The notes beneath the pieces were generated by a model. That model searched no databases. It saw only the letters and a list, made by a program, of their open reading frames with translations, and had not been told where the DNA came from. A stretch of 64,000 nucleotides of DNA from Chrysaora quinquecirrha (Eukaryota; Cnidaria; Scyphozoa; Semaeostomeae; Pelagiidae): assembly GCA_014526335.1 (NCBI GenBank), contig JACTAT010000061.1, positions 3,095,553 through 3,159,552 on the forward strand, read 5' to 3'. The first letter of the stretch is position 1. Every line of letters starts with the position of its first letter. A program made the position numbers and the translations under genes. Below are positions 1 through 13,000 of this stretch, in pieces.

Positions 1-103
1 TTCAGCTTCAGGATGCCTATAATTGTTGATCTTATTTTTGGAGTATTTTATTTCACCCCCAGTGTTTTGTTATAAATTATATCTTGTTGTTCTCGATTTA
101 TAG

Positions 104-912
104 GAAAGTGATTTCAATTATAACAAAGGGATTTCATACCTTCTGATGGCAGCAAAAGAAGAGGACAGGGAATCAATGTTGATTGTTGCAAAAGCATTTG
201 ACTCTGGTGAAAGGCTTGGTAATAGGTATGTCCATTTTGGTTTTAGCTATTTTTAAACTTCGCCTTTAATTCTGATGTCAGTAATATTTCCTCCGCGACT
301 TCTGATAATGAAAATGGGCTGAAAGTTAAGATTGCAATGTTAATAAAGAAGGATAATATATAATTGCAATAAGAATAAATGCAGAGGTTTATGAAAACTT
401 GAACTAGTTACCTTTTGTATTGCACTCTGAAGGTTCGAGTGAGTTCCCACTGCGGACAGCATGAGACTGCAACACACTAAACGCGTTATTCTGCGTTTCT
501 CTTGATTGTTTCATCTGTATTTCCTCCACATGCGTTTAAACCCGCGTATACTCCACAGAGCGAGTCTCAACCAAAATAACGAGTCACACTCCACACGTGT
601 TTTCACTAACAGATTTGGTCCTTTTATTCTCTCAGACCTCGTTCATGGCCTGAAGCAATACATTGGTATGAAGAAGCATTGCGGGTATCCGGGACAGATT
701 ATGATGGCCTTGATGATGACCCAGCATTTAAAATATATGCGAGGCTGGCAGAAATGCATCGAACAGGAGGCAATGGATTGGAAAAGGACTGTAATAGATC
801 CGGTGAACTTTATAACGAGGCTGCTGAGGCTGCCATGAATGCAATGAAAGGCAAAATGGCGAATAAATATTATATGTTGGCTGAAGAAGTCTGGGGCGAG
901 GTCGAGGAGTGA
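104..912 (+). CDS. EEF2K: Eukaryotic elongation factor 2 kinase, C-terminal exons (partial)
   Basis: Two coding exons, 104-225 and 636-912, joined AG|GT to AG with a codon split 2+1 (NR|PRSW). The joined protein gives about 132 residues ending in a TGA at 910-912. It reads as the SEL1-like helical repeats at the C-terminus of eEF2 kinase: a repeat containing NKGISYLLMAAKEEDRESM, then SWPEAIHWYEEAL, then a last helix pair ending YYMLAEEVWGEVEE. In the family this region binds eEF2 as substrate, while the alpha-kinase domain and calmodulin site lie upstream, here outside the window. eEF2K phosphorylates eEF2 in the cytoplasm and slows translation elongation. The family call rests on recognised C-terminal repeats only, since no catalytic residues are present. 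The intron between the exons (226-635) shows nothing else. Confidence 0.82.
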
Positions 913-1481
913 TTTACTTAATTTATATTATTGTGTTTGCTTTTGTATTTAAATGACAAAATGTCTGACGAAGTTGATTTTTAACTTGAAATGTGTACGG
1001 TTTGTGATGAAATACTTTGCTGTTTTCTAGATTAAAATTACTTTTTCACTTGACAACAAGAATTCTGTTGTTTGTTTCTTTAGTTTTGTCTTTTCTCTTC
1101 GTTTGTAGCGAAGAAAGTACGCGGATTACTCAGTTAAACATTAAATCATTTACCAATGGTTTTGAACTGTTATCGCATTCATTTTTGATAAATTTGAAAG
1201 TATCATTATATATCTTTTTACTTTTTCCTAACTGTGCTCAACTTTTTCCTATCTTTTGTGCCAAAATTTCATCGAATGCAAGATTTCCGCTGCTAACCAA
1301 TAGTATGCGTTAGATATATCTGATTATTACACTTTTAGTTTAGAAACAAAAGAAATCTTTTTTAATGAATATTTAAAATTCACCAAAACATTCAAGAGCC
1401 TAATGTTTTAAAATTTCTAATAATTTATTTTAACATTATAAACATATATTCTTATTTTATAGTTCTTCCTTATTTATTTAT
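913..1481. other. Intergenic, 3' flank of eEF2K
   Basis: AT-rich sequence with no credible coding exon. It should hold the eEF2K 3' UTR. It runs into a TTTA-repeat tract (about 1469-1495) that abuts the degenerate coding remnant on the minus strand. Confidence 0.5.
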
Positions 1482-2290
1482 TTATTTATTTAATTTATTG
1501 CATACTTTTTTCCACTTACTCACTCTTCCCCCACCAGTTGATTGTTTCTTATCTTGTATTAAACTTGATTTTCTACTTTTCTCACTTTTAATATTAATCA
1601 CTTGCGCTGAATCACCTTGTGAAATGCAAGCTAATTCCCGTCTCATTTGTTCAATGCTTTCATCATCACTATCATCATCATCTTCAGTTCTTTGATCCTT
1701 TGAAAGCTTATCTTCTTTAATTTCTTTCTGCTTTTTTGATTTCATTACTTGTGATACTACATCACCAATCACAGAACCTTTTTATTCCTTTATATTTTAT
1801 CGTTCCACTTATTCTTTCACTTGGTTCTTCAGGTATTTTATCCTTCTTCTTCTTCCCCAGTCCTCCTAAACACATCAAAGCAACACGCTTCTTTTTCACT
1901 GTGCTGGCAAAGTTTGTTTGTTTTGGTTGGACGACATTTGCAAGAATTTTCTGGTTGTTTGTGCTTGTCAGTGTGGATCGTCTTGCTGATATAAGGCTAA
2001 ATTGTTTCTCTGCAATCAAGAGAAATGTTAGCCCATTAATCTCTAACAGGTTCTTAAAGTCTTTCACAAGCGAACAAGCTTGCCATGCAACTTCTCAAGT
2101 ATTCAATGATAGTAATAGCTTGTAGATTTTTTCTCTCTTCATGCAGAGCGTAAAAATATGAGAAGAATTCTTCTTCGAATCTGACTGCGTTTCAGAGGCA
2201 GTAAAACTTTTGTCACGGCAATTGCACATCTACCAAAACAACATCTTCCAAAAAGTGGGCCTAACATTAATTGCTTAAGAAAGTGTCCGT
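1482..2290 (-). pseudogene. Degenerate intronless coding remnant, unidentified protein
   Basis: On the minus strand, protein-like sequence continues from about 2290 to a stop at 1482, but only by changing frame near 2140, reading past a TGA near 2090, and changing frame again at an A-run near 1770. Segments that look coding are LLPLKRSQIRRRILLIFLRS, then CMKREKIYKLLLSLNT, then WQACSLVKDFKNLLE, a KKKR/GKKKKDK basic patch, and an acidic DDDDSDDE tail. I do not recognise the family; a nucleolar protein is a loose guess from the acidic and basic clusters. The lack of introns, plus an A-rich AAATAAAT tract directly after the last stop on this strand, suggests a retrocopy. Sequencing error in homopolymers could explain one of the shifts but hardly all three lesions. 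Confidence 0.45.
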
Positions 2291-2579
2291 CCGGTGTCAT
2301 CCGACATTTTCAATATGGATAGGCACATAAAAAAGGTGGAAGAGCATCGTTATAGTGGCTGTGGGAGGCAAGGGGCTAGGGTCCTGTAGAATTTAAAGAG
2401 TACATAGTCTGGAATGATGAAGACCTCTCTCTGCGAGAAATGTAAAGGGAGAGGAAACTTCTCATATTGTGTGACTGTGAGAATCGCCTCACACTGCTCC
2501 CTCACAGAGGCCTGCATCAATACACAATCCCTTTGAGGTGGAAATTGTTATTGGCGGAGTTCATCGGAGGCGGTGGTCC
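2291..2579. other. Intergenic stretch between remnant and kinase
   Basis: Includes a short GC-richer segment (about 2335-2580) without a convincing exon. It probably contains the kinase 3' UTR. Confidence 0.4.
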
Positions 2580-5500
2580 TCACGAGGCGGTGCTCATAGA
2601 CGGGCAAGGGCTAGTCAGTGAAATAATATAATGTTGCAAACCTCCTTCTGGTTCATTCTCTGTGACATCATTTCCTTCAGTATTTCTTGGAATCGGTCCT
2701 CGTATGGACATAGCGGAAGTGGTTATAGAACTACCGGATGTCTCGTTTTCCATCTGTTGGAATTCTCCTGTTTTGGCATCAGTCTTGGCATTCTGATCAA
2801 CGTTTGAATTCTCCCCTCGTAGCCAATCATGGCTGAGCATTTGCTGACATGTGATTCGTGTTTCATCTACTGGGTCGAGCATTTTGCGAATCAGATCTCT
2901 CGCCGCTGAAATAAATGAATTTTACAGTACAAAACATGACGTCACAGAGTTAAGTCTTAATAACTGACTTAAGATTAAGAGTAGGTAAAGAATTAACTAG
3001 TGGCAAATTCACGGTCAGGGACGGGACTGGCAGGATTCGGTTAAGGATAAAGCACTAGACTTCTGCCGTTGGCTTTGTGTTTTGAAATAAGCGTAAAGTA
3101 AGCGCTAACAACGCTAGCGTATGATAAGCGTTAGCTTTGCTTTTAGTCTTATGTATAGTGACGGTTAGAGATAAGCCTACGGTTAGCTTAAGAGTAGAGT
3201 TTGGCTGATGATTGAAATCAAGCGTTTTGTTTATATAGATTTCCGTAGGTTGAAGGTTGAGGTAATCATACAATGTGGTAAGGCATCAAATAGAATTCAT
3301 ACTTCTCATTACGAGAGGTAATCATCACGGAAATTTTTATGGGTTATCATTAACCAAAAGAATATATTTACCGTGTGGAGTACCCTTTGTGAATTTCAGT
3401 TTTCTAGATCCACAGCCTTTTGCAAGCATTTTCAAATCCATGTCAGTATATGGCAGTCTGTAGGTAAACATTGTATACAGAACGACACCCATGCTCCACA
3501 CATCAGCAGCGAAACCATCATACATTTCACCGCGAAGGATTGTGGGACACGCATATGCAAATGAGCCACAGAATGTCTCCATTTTGTTGCCAACGACGGA
3601 AAGACGAGCGAAGCCATAATCTAAAGAGAGAAAATTTCAGTGTATTAAAGGTTAAAATGAGTTAAACTGCTATAGATATCATGGGCATATGAACCAGCAC
3701 CAAATTTAGAGTTTCCACCACAGCAATGCTGTCTTAAGTGTCTTATTTCTTATTTCATAATCAAGAGCCAACTAAAGTGGTTTACATCCGAAAAAACACA
3801 AAAGAAAACAAAAGCATGCTAGAGCCAAAAGCAGCTTCGCCTTTGAGACGCGAAGAATCTAATTAGGAGAGGGGACCGCCAAGCAAGTGCTATTAGACGC
3901 GCTTAGGGGACTGTAAACCATCTGACAGTGTATTTGTAATTCAAAAGTGTAAGAAAACCACTGACTGCTCAAACAGTCAGCTAGAAACCAGCCTCGCACA
4001 ATTTCAAGGCTCATCAGTGCAGCTAGACTGAGTGAGGATTTAAGCTCAATGTTAGACGTCAGTGGAAATACAAGTAGGTGGTAACATTTGAGAAGCGTAG
4101 CGTTAGAACTTGTGTCATTTGGGCTGAAGGTCTCTCGTTCAAATCAAGGTGCTGCTGTGAATATGTACCAGTGATAAACTAAAAAATATGACGCACGCGA
4201 GTCGATATATACTTCCCCGAACACGAAAAAAATGCCCAGAGCTAAGGGGGTAAATAGTTGTAAAGCGCTGCTGAATATGTCCAGTAATAGATAAAGACGC
4301 TATATAAAGCCAGCTATGAACAACGCACAAGAGCCATGGAGCCCGGTCAGTAAGAAGAACCCTAAAGAATGGAGTTGTTGAATCAATAAAATAGATATCT
4401 TACCAGTGATTTTGAGGTTGCTATCTTTATCCAGTACAATATTTTCAAGTTTAAGATCACGATGAACAACACCCATTTGATGACTGTAGGCCATTGCAGA
4501 TGCCAACTGAAGAAAATGATTTCTTATTTGTTCCACTGATGTATACTTTTGTTGATTCACGTGATCCAATAGATCACCTCCATCAGCTAATTCCATAACT
4601 AGAAATATCTTGTCTTCGCTTTCGAATACTGCTATTAATTGAATCTAAAAAAGAGCGAAGTTTGCTGAAGAAAATTTTGTGTAATACCCATAAATTTCGG
4701 TTCTGTACCTGTACGGTTTGCTTGTCAAACATTTTCTCTTGCGTAAAATAGAAAATATTTTAAAATTTTCATCAATATTACTTAGCAAAGTTTGATTGTC
4801 GAGCAACGTGGTGTGACGTGGCCAAACAGTCAAACATTGTATTTAAATCTCAAGGCCTGACCAAAAATGTTTGATCGTTGGGCCAGGGCCTTACAAGCAA
4901 TGTTTGACGAGCGTGCATGTGCAATGTTTTACAGCCTTGCCAAATAGTTAAACATTTAATTTGACCCGCTCATTTGACGTTTTTTCTGCACAACGCTTGA
5001 TGCTTGACCGCTTGGCAAGTGCCTTGTCAGACGAGGGTCAAACCTAATTCTAAACAATACTTGATCATTTTGCTAGGTCCTCTGGAAGACGAAGTCTTAA
5101 CTTAGTTGCCGAACAATGCTTGGCTTTTGATAAATGCCTTGTTAAGACGGGGCTCGAACCTATTTCCCGAACAAATGCTTGACCGTTTGGCTAGGGCTTC
5201 TATAGTCCGGAGCTTGAGCCAATGACTTTTTCTAAGGAGCATACCGTAGTCAATTTCAACCATCATCGAAGGAAAGCTAGTCTTATATACTAAAAAGATT
5301 TGTTCGACTTACAATATTAGGATGATCCAACTCTGACATCATAGCAATTTCTCTCTTTAAAAATTTATCCATAAAATCTTTCGGTGCTTTCATTTTGCTG
5401 ATAATTTTAACAGCAACTCTTTTCTTTAACTTCTCATAGTATGCAGATTTAACTTTCGCATACGCTCCTTCGCCTAATTTTTTTTCTACAATTATTCCTT

Positions 5501-5585
5501 CCTGCGCTAATGTTGATGAAGTTTTTTCTTTCTTCGGTAGCCACGTATTCTCTTGTAAAATCAACTGTAAATTTTTACCCTCCAT
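2580..5585 (-). CDS. TSSK4-like testis-specific serine kinase, atypical
   Basis: Four exons on the minus strand: 5313-5585, 4404-4644, 3372-3620, 2580-2905. All junctions are GT-AG and in phase, giving 362 residues. Kinase motifs in order: glycine loop GEGAYAKV (38-45), VAVK lysine 60, alpha-C glutamate 79, HRDLKLEN (152-159), DYG (172-174), activation segment TFCGSFAYAC, DVWSMGVVLY. The segment SFAYAC.ILRG, with R-E-I after alpha-C, resembles TSSK4, a kinase family used in sperm formation. Two departures are visible: DFG is DYG, and the APE motif is CPT (196-198), so the glutamate that normally salt-bridges the C-lobe is absent. The catalytic lysine and both aspartates are kept, so activity is possible. 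The C-terminal 70 residues are low complexity and acidic. It lies head to head with the patched-related gene, about 1.4 kb apart. Confidence 0.85.
4860..5235. repeat. Degenerate tandem repeat, unit about 58 bp
   Basis: In the first intron of the kinase. A block of the form CTTGAC-CGTTTGGC-AGGGCC recurs with its start near 5002, 5060, 5118 and 5177, so spacing is 58-59 bp. More diverged copies lie near 4869 and 4921. Confidence 0.55.
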
Positions 5586-7011
5586 TTCTATGTTTGTTTA
5601 TTCCTAACTCCGTGTTTGGTAGATTTTAAATTTATATCATTTAATTTTATTGATTCATTTGACGTTTCAATTTACAATACAAAACCTTCATTACTCTGAC
5701 GTCATAATAATTTCCTTTCAACTCTTCGTCTAAAGATTAAATTGGTTACAAATTGTGAAACACTATGCCCAAACCTTTTAAAATTCATTAGAAAGCTTTA
5801 AAAATTACAAATTCAATCCTTGTACTAAAAGAGTGATTGGGTATACGAATCCCCCCCCTCGTTAATCAAAGACAGATAATATTATAGCAGAGAGCATCTG
5901 CATTTTCATAATAGACCTAAGAAATGTACAGCACCTAGCCAAGTTGGTAACATGATAAACGGCGAACTCAAGGTCTCATTTAGACAGCAGTCAATCTCAT
6001 AACATTTAGTATACGGCCAGAGCTTCTGCTTCTGAGTGACACATACAGCTTGTACTAACAATACGTACAGGTTTGGATGGTCGCTAAAGAGTTTTTTGGT
6101 TTCCTGCATATAAAGCGACCGTCCTTATTCAAAAGAAGCTTCGGGGCTTCGTTCAATTTTAAATCAATTAGCGAGTGCCGTGCAAAGACACCATGAACGT
6201 GTGGGACAATTTGCCACAGGATCCCTATTCTGTGATTTGCTAAACAAATTTAGGCCAAGTGGATCAATGTTCGGGTCAATGAATGCGAAGGCAGGGTCTA
6301 CTGCGTCAGTAATTGTCCTAAAAGCTTTTATTGAGAAAGGCACGTTATTATATATGTAGGCCTTAAAACCTTAAGATGAAAAAAGCAATGCCTAGAACTG
6401 TAGAAGTGTCCCAGAAAAGCGCGAGTTTCCTGCAAAGACTGATACCCTAACCCCAATTCCCCAATTATGCAGCAAACAGTGGATATGTACAATATGAGCC
6501 TAAGAATAGATAAGGCTAGAAGATATAATATGGAACAAATTTACATAGTGTTATTCAGCAGGACGCTCCACCGCGAAACAGATCTGAACTAAAGTCTAAT
6601 CTTCTCATGTCACAATACAATAACCATTGGATTCATAGGCTCGAAAAGGATTGTAGGATTAAAACCATATACTTATTTTTGCCGACAGTTTCGCTTGAAT
6701 AATTTATTTGGTGCCATAATGGCAATTTGCACGATAAGGAAAGATTCTATCAGGTCAGTTGATCCTTATTATCATTGTTGGAGGCTGAAGTTTTCAAAGT
6801 TCGAAAATACTGAGCGTGTGGCTTGTTATGAAGAGAGGAATGCTAGGAGAAGTTATCCTGCTTGAGCTGACGTCTTAATTTCTGAACGACACTCAGAAAG
6901 TATCCATTGAAGAACTTATAGCAGCAGGGACATCTGAGAGTAGTACATTACAGTATCCAAAAGCAGCGACAGGCCTTCTGGTTAATCAATAATTCAAAAA
7001 AGCAAGCAAAC
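5586..7011. other. Intergenic, shared upstream region of two divergent genes
   Basis: Separates the ATG of the kinase (minus) from the proposed ATG of the patched-related gene (plus). No coding exon, RNA gene or clear repeat recognised. Promoters of both genes must lie here if the start codons are right. Confidence 0.45.
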
Positions 7012-10000
7012 ATGGAGGAAATGAAGGGAAATAAAGAGTCTCTTATTGCTGAGAAAAAGGATGAAAATGATTCATGTCGATGTTCTATGAACAGTTGTAC
7101 ACCTCTAACGACATGCAGTAATTTCTTTGTCAGCAAAATGGAAGCTCTCTTCTTGAGGTTAGCAAAGCAATTTTTATCATTATTGTACACAAAGTTTAGG
7201 CCAACATTTCTTGCTCATTTGCTATCGACTAACAATAATATAAAACTAGAACCCTGTTAAACCATTCCTTTGTTTCATGGTTTGCTAATGTTATTTTTTT
7301 CTACCACGTTTGTGTTTGTCGTCTAAACTTAAACCGATCAACAATTGATAGTTTCCATTTCCAAGGCCAAATTCCAACGTGGACTCTTCTTTATAGCTTT
7401 ATACGCTACTCAAAGTTTTAAGTTTAAAAGTTTTAATGTTCAAACCACAATGCTAACCTTGTTATATATTTTAGCGACGGACAAAACTATCTATGCTAGC
7501 GAGATAGATATAATACTGCACAAAGTGGCACTTTACTTGAAAATAAAGTTGTTTATATTTTATTTACTTCTCTACACTTGTCAAAGTTCTAGCCATCACG
7601 TGCTACAAGAACAAACCCGCTAGAAAAACACGTAATCCCCATTCTGCAACTATAATAGAGCGAATGTACCATTCTAAAGAACTAAATCTAATCTACGATT
7701 GTATCTATTCATGTTTCGTTAATCTAATCGACAAGCTTATACACTTCATTGAGCCTATTTTGAAGCTAATAATAAAACACCACACTGTAAATTGTTCTTC
7801 TGCATGAAATGACGAATCCCTAAGAAAAAGAATACAATATTCTTTGACCTAGCAACTTTATCTGATGTATTATTGTATCATAATGTTCAATTCGGTTCAA
7901 TTTAGTGGTTCGTATAATCTTATAGAGCCTAAAAGGGCATAGGTATAAAGAACAGCCGACCAACCGTATAATCTGATATACTACCGTTCTTAGCTGAATT
8001 CAAGTGTCAGAATTTAGCATTTCAACGTTTATTCTCCAAAAGGATAATGGTACTTCTGCGAAAGCTGTATGGATATCAGGGATTTCTGCAAATAGCAACA
8101 ATAACCCGTTAACGAACTGTAACAAAAATTTACAAACAGTAACAAAGAGTTATAAACAGTAACAGAGTTACAAATAGTAACAAAGAGTTGCAAACAGTAG
8201 CAAAGAGTTACAAACAGTAACAAAGAGTTATAAACAGTAACAGAGTTACAAATAGTAACAAAGAGTTACAAACAGTAACAAAGAGTTATAAACAGTAACA
8301 GAGTTACAAATAGTAACAAAGAGTTGCAAACAGTAGCAAAGAGTTACAAACAGTAACAAAGAGTTATAAACAGTAACAGAGTTACAAACAGTAACAAAGA
8401 GTTGCAAACAGTAACAAAGAGTTACAAACAGTAACAAAGGGTTACCAACAGCACCAAAGAGTTACAAAAAGTTACAATCAGAAACAAAAGAGTTACAAAC
8501 AGCAAAAAAAAGTAACCAACAATAACAAACAGTAACAAAGAATTACAAAGAGTTACAAAGAGTTACACACAGTAACGAAGAGTTGCAAACAGTAACTTTA
8601 AGTACCAAACAATGACAAATAATGACAAACAGTAACAAACAATAACAAACAAAGACAAACGTTGACGAACAGTAACAAACCGTAACACAGAGTAACAAAA
8701 AATAACCGTCCACAAACAATAACCCGCTTGCAAACTTTACCAACAGTTACAAACTATGGCTATAGGAGCATATTTTCAATTCAATAATTCGTTGCTGTTG
8801 CTCTTGAAGTTGTTTTGTTTCGAGGGCTTTTAAACGAAGAGGAAAAGAAAACGAGTAGGACTCGACACGAACTTATCGGCAACTAGCTTTCCTCAGTCAG
8901 TGAACCAATGGCATGCGACACCAGAGGCTAATCATAGGCTAACCAGCAACTTCAGTCCTTCCTCTCAATGTGATTAAACTTGGTGAAGTAGCAGAGCTTT
9001 AACGTTACTGCGACTAGTCCGAAATTACTTCCTCTTATATTGTATTTGTTAGGATTGGATGTATTATTGGTTTGCATCCGTGGAAAGTCATATTCACTGC
9101 AGTTGGTCTATCTCTCGTTTGTGGCATTGGGATGATCAAATTTAACATGAATGGTAATCCGGAGACCTTATGGAATCCAATCGGATCTGATATTGATAAT
9201 AATCAGAAATGGGTTGATTCAAGATTCCCAATCAAATCAAGATTTACAAGTATCATTGCAGAAGATGATGATGTTCTTACTCCAAAATCACTACTAAAAG
9301 TATGTATCTTAGACATATCTTGCAGGTTGAAAGGTGCCTTAGAAATGGATGTTATATGCTAGCAGTGGCTTTACGGTTAAGCATTTGAAGGTGCTACGGC
9401 TTCGTCGGCTAACCCAGCCAGCTCGTAGTATCAGAAGCTCAGTTATTCGGGGTCGAGTCCCAGGTGAAGGCGGCCTCGTTAGTTCATCTACATATAAATG
9501 TCGTGATCACTTTCCCATACCACCATTACCATGACAATGATCCCATGACAGCCAATCCAGCTGTTGTCCATCTTTCCCAAGACGGTAAATGAGTACCCAG
9601 GATATTTGTTCTAGAATATCAGTCTGGGGGCATAGCCGCCATAATCCCTGACATTTATTGTAAAATATAGGTAGCTAGATTGTTCGCTTTCTTGCTTTCT
9701 TGTGTTGTGTGTTTGTTTGCTTGTTGCTTGCTTTATTGCTTGCTTACTTGTTTGTTGCTTGCTTTATTGCTTACTTACTTGCTTGCTTAGTTGTTTGCTT
9801 GCTAGAACAGAAATACTGCCACCACGGTTGCACACAATTCAGGCAAGCTTAAAACACAGAAGTCCAAAGAGGCGTTCCATGTTTGTAGATAAATGATTCT
9901 TTCTTCTTTCTTTTAGCTGTTGAAACTGCATCAGATGGTCTTACTGATAAACAACGCAACGAGATACGAGTGGAAGAGTCTATGCTTTCGGTACTTTGCT

Positions 10001-13000
10001 CTTAGATCTCTCTAATACTTCCATTCAGAAGATTGATTTGATAATCCCATTGCATTTTAAGATATTGATTGATAATTGATTTGATTTTTAGAGAGGCATC
10101 TAAATGTGTAACTGGAAGCATGTTAGATTTGTGGTCTTACAACGAAACAAAGATCAGAAATTTAACCAAAGAGAAAATTATCCATCAGATTAACCAACCA
10201 GTTCTGTCAAGGTAAGTTGCACCAATTTGAGATGGAGTTTTGACAATATGGTTTGATAATACATAGATTAATAAATAAGGAAATAAATGAACGAATAAAC
10301 AAATAGATAAAAAATAAATACACACATACATACATTAACAATAATCCAATATATATGAAGAGGTAAATAAATATGTAAATAAATAAAAAAATAATTAATA
10401 AACAAATAAATAAACAAATGATCAAGTAAATGAATGAATAAATAAACCAAAAAATAAATAAATAAATAAATAAACGTATGAATGATTGAATGAATATAAA
10501 GAAAAGAAATTAATTAATTAATTAATTAAAAGATCTAAATGAATCAACCAACAAACAAATAAAAACTTAATAGGTAAATAAAAAACTAGTAAAAATAATG
10601 AAAAACAGACAAATAAATGAGTAAATAAACAAATTAAAGGATAAAATAAACAAAAACAAATAAATAATTAAATAAGGAAATAATAAAATGAATCAGTGAA
10701 TAAATACATGGAAGAGCAATAAGATAAAGAACGAATGAGTAAAGCATTTTGCATTCATATTTTTTAGAGCTGATGGAAGACCAATAGAGCTAGAAAGGTA
10801 TCTTGGATCGATAACCAAAGATGCGAATAATACAATAATTGAAGCGAAAGCATTATTTGTATTTTGGGCATTGAAAAACGATGAGAAGTATAGCACACAA
10901 ACTGGTTTTGCAGTAAGATGTTCTTTCTAACTTAGCATTATTTTAACTATAAATTTCCCTTTGCTTTCTATACATGATATGCCCGTTCATTGGATGTTTC
11001 GTATTCTAGTGGTTTCAAGACACAAAACACATAGATTCCTCTCCTTAGTCCTGAATTACGAACTTCTTTCTCAGTGGAAAGTGCTTTATCGTCATGGCCA
11101 AGAGCCCAGTTTCAAGAACAACGAGCATCTTATCAACAACAGTTCTATTTCATGTTTCTTGTCTTGTCTTCCTCTCCATTGTTACAAGACACATCGATTT
11201 CCTTTCCTGAGCTCTAATTTCCAGAGAGCTGGAGCTGGCAAAAACTTTACTCAGTCAGGCATAAGCAATCTTCTCGGATTGAGCTGATGGCAGTAAGATC
11301 ACAATTTCACCCCATGATTCGTGCACCAATTATTATCATAGATCTTGATCATTACATAAAAAATTGCACCACTGCAAAGTCAATTTTTTTAACCATTTTA
11401 CAGAAAGACGAAGTCGCTGGGAAATGGGAGAAGGAGTTTGGTTTGTTATTTGAAAAGGAAAAGTTTGGATTTAAAAAGTTGTCTCTCAAACCAGATCTGC
11501 GTAAGTTTTAGCATTGAAAAGCTATACGAACCATTTTGTGGCGTCTTTGATTACTTTGAAATAGTATCAGTAGATATATTTTTAGATTTATGGCTGTATT
11601 TATGGCTTTGAAATAATCTTAGTATAAGGACTCTGAGACCAGGAGGTGTAGCCATGAATGGGTTATTGAGGTCAAAGACCCAGAAGATCTCAAAACGGTC
11701 CTTGAAACTTCCCATCTGCAGTTGGCAAAGACATCTTTAGTGCCAATCTGTGCGTTTAATATTGCGCTTAAGTTCAATGTTTTGGCATGGCAGTCAAGAC
11801 CAATACTCTCTTATATCCTGGCTACAATCATGAAGGCAACGAAATAAGTAGATGACTTCATCATTAATGCTTTTAATCTGACGACTATCAATTTTGATTA
11901 TCCAGTGCTTAGGCAACATTTCGTTTCCTGCGCAGGCAAAACGATGCTGCTGACGCTGCGATGCAGAGTGACGTCATGATCCTTTCTGCAGGATATATGC
12001 TAATGATAATGTATGCATCTTTTATGCTGGGGAAATTCAATCGATTGAATCACAAGGTAGGAAGTCAAAGTCACTTTCAGCCTGATTATTTCCATGCTGT
12101 ACATTAAAGGCCGGCAAAACTGAGAGACATGTCGCGCGCGGCAATATCACACGTGACATGTCCTCGATGTCTCCCGTTTAGCCAACTCGGAAACTTTGTA
12201 GCGAGAGACACGCAAATGTGCCTGGGAGATATCTTCATGACTCGAGGAGACATTCCAAATGCAAAGTCGCGTGCGACATGGCTCCTTGTTTAGCCATGGC
12301 TTTTGTCTCACTCTACACGACTGACAGCTCTTAGGTAGCTCTATGGTCTCTGGTACTTCAAATACTCTTGATATTTATCTTTGATCATAGATATGGCTTG
12401 GTAGCATCGCTGTTCTGTGTGTTATTCTCTCAATATTGGTTTCATGTGGAATTTGCAGCATTTTTGATTTTCCTTATGGACCTTTACACAATATCCTGCC
12501 ATTTCTTGTACTCGGTAAGAACCACTACCGTTTATTACATACAAAATAATTCGCCATCGTCACACAAATCCTTGGGCAAAACTGCTTTCTGCTAAGCACT
12601 TGCACCAGTTAACCCTTATGCCGTTTTACCACTGTGCAATGAAATTCAATGCAAATAAGCTTATGAGACGAGAGCATGATAAGAACAATACTTCTTAAAC
12701 CATCGTTACACCATCGCACACCGTTATTGCTCGTAAATTCCGTTGGCATGTCTCTTTTAGAAAGACTGCTCTGCTTAGCACATGCACCAGTAAATGTCCA
12801 TGCCACTTCAGCACTTTGCAATGTAATCCAATGCAGATTTAACCTTGTAAGACATAAACTTAAACCTCCTCTGTACAATTGAAGAGTGCTTTATTATTGA
12901 CGATACTGAGTAGCAAAAGACTTGAAGAAATATCTTTGTAGAAATGTCTTTCCAATACTTCTTGTAGGCATTGGTGTTGATGATGCATTTGTAATTGCAA

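Noticed and set aside
7145..7260. Using the later donor TT|GTACAC for patched exon 1
   Set aside because: Phase also fits, but the earlier AG|GTTAGC junction gives FLRIGCIIGLHP without an insertion relative to patched proteins. Kept as the less likely alternative.
8029..8743. Repetitive CYCLQLFVT-type frames
   Set aside because: Minisatellite translated by chance.
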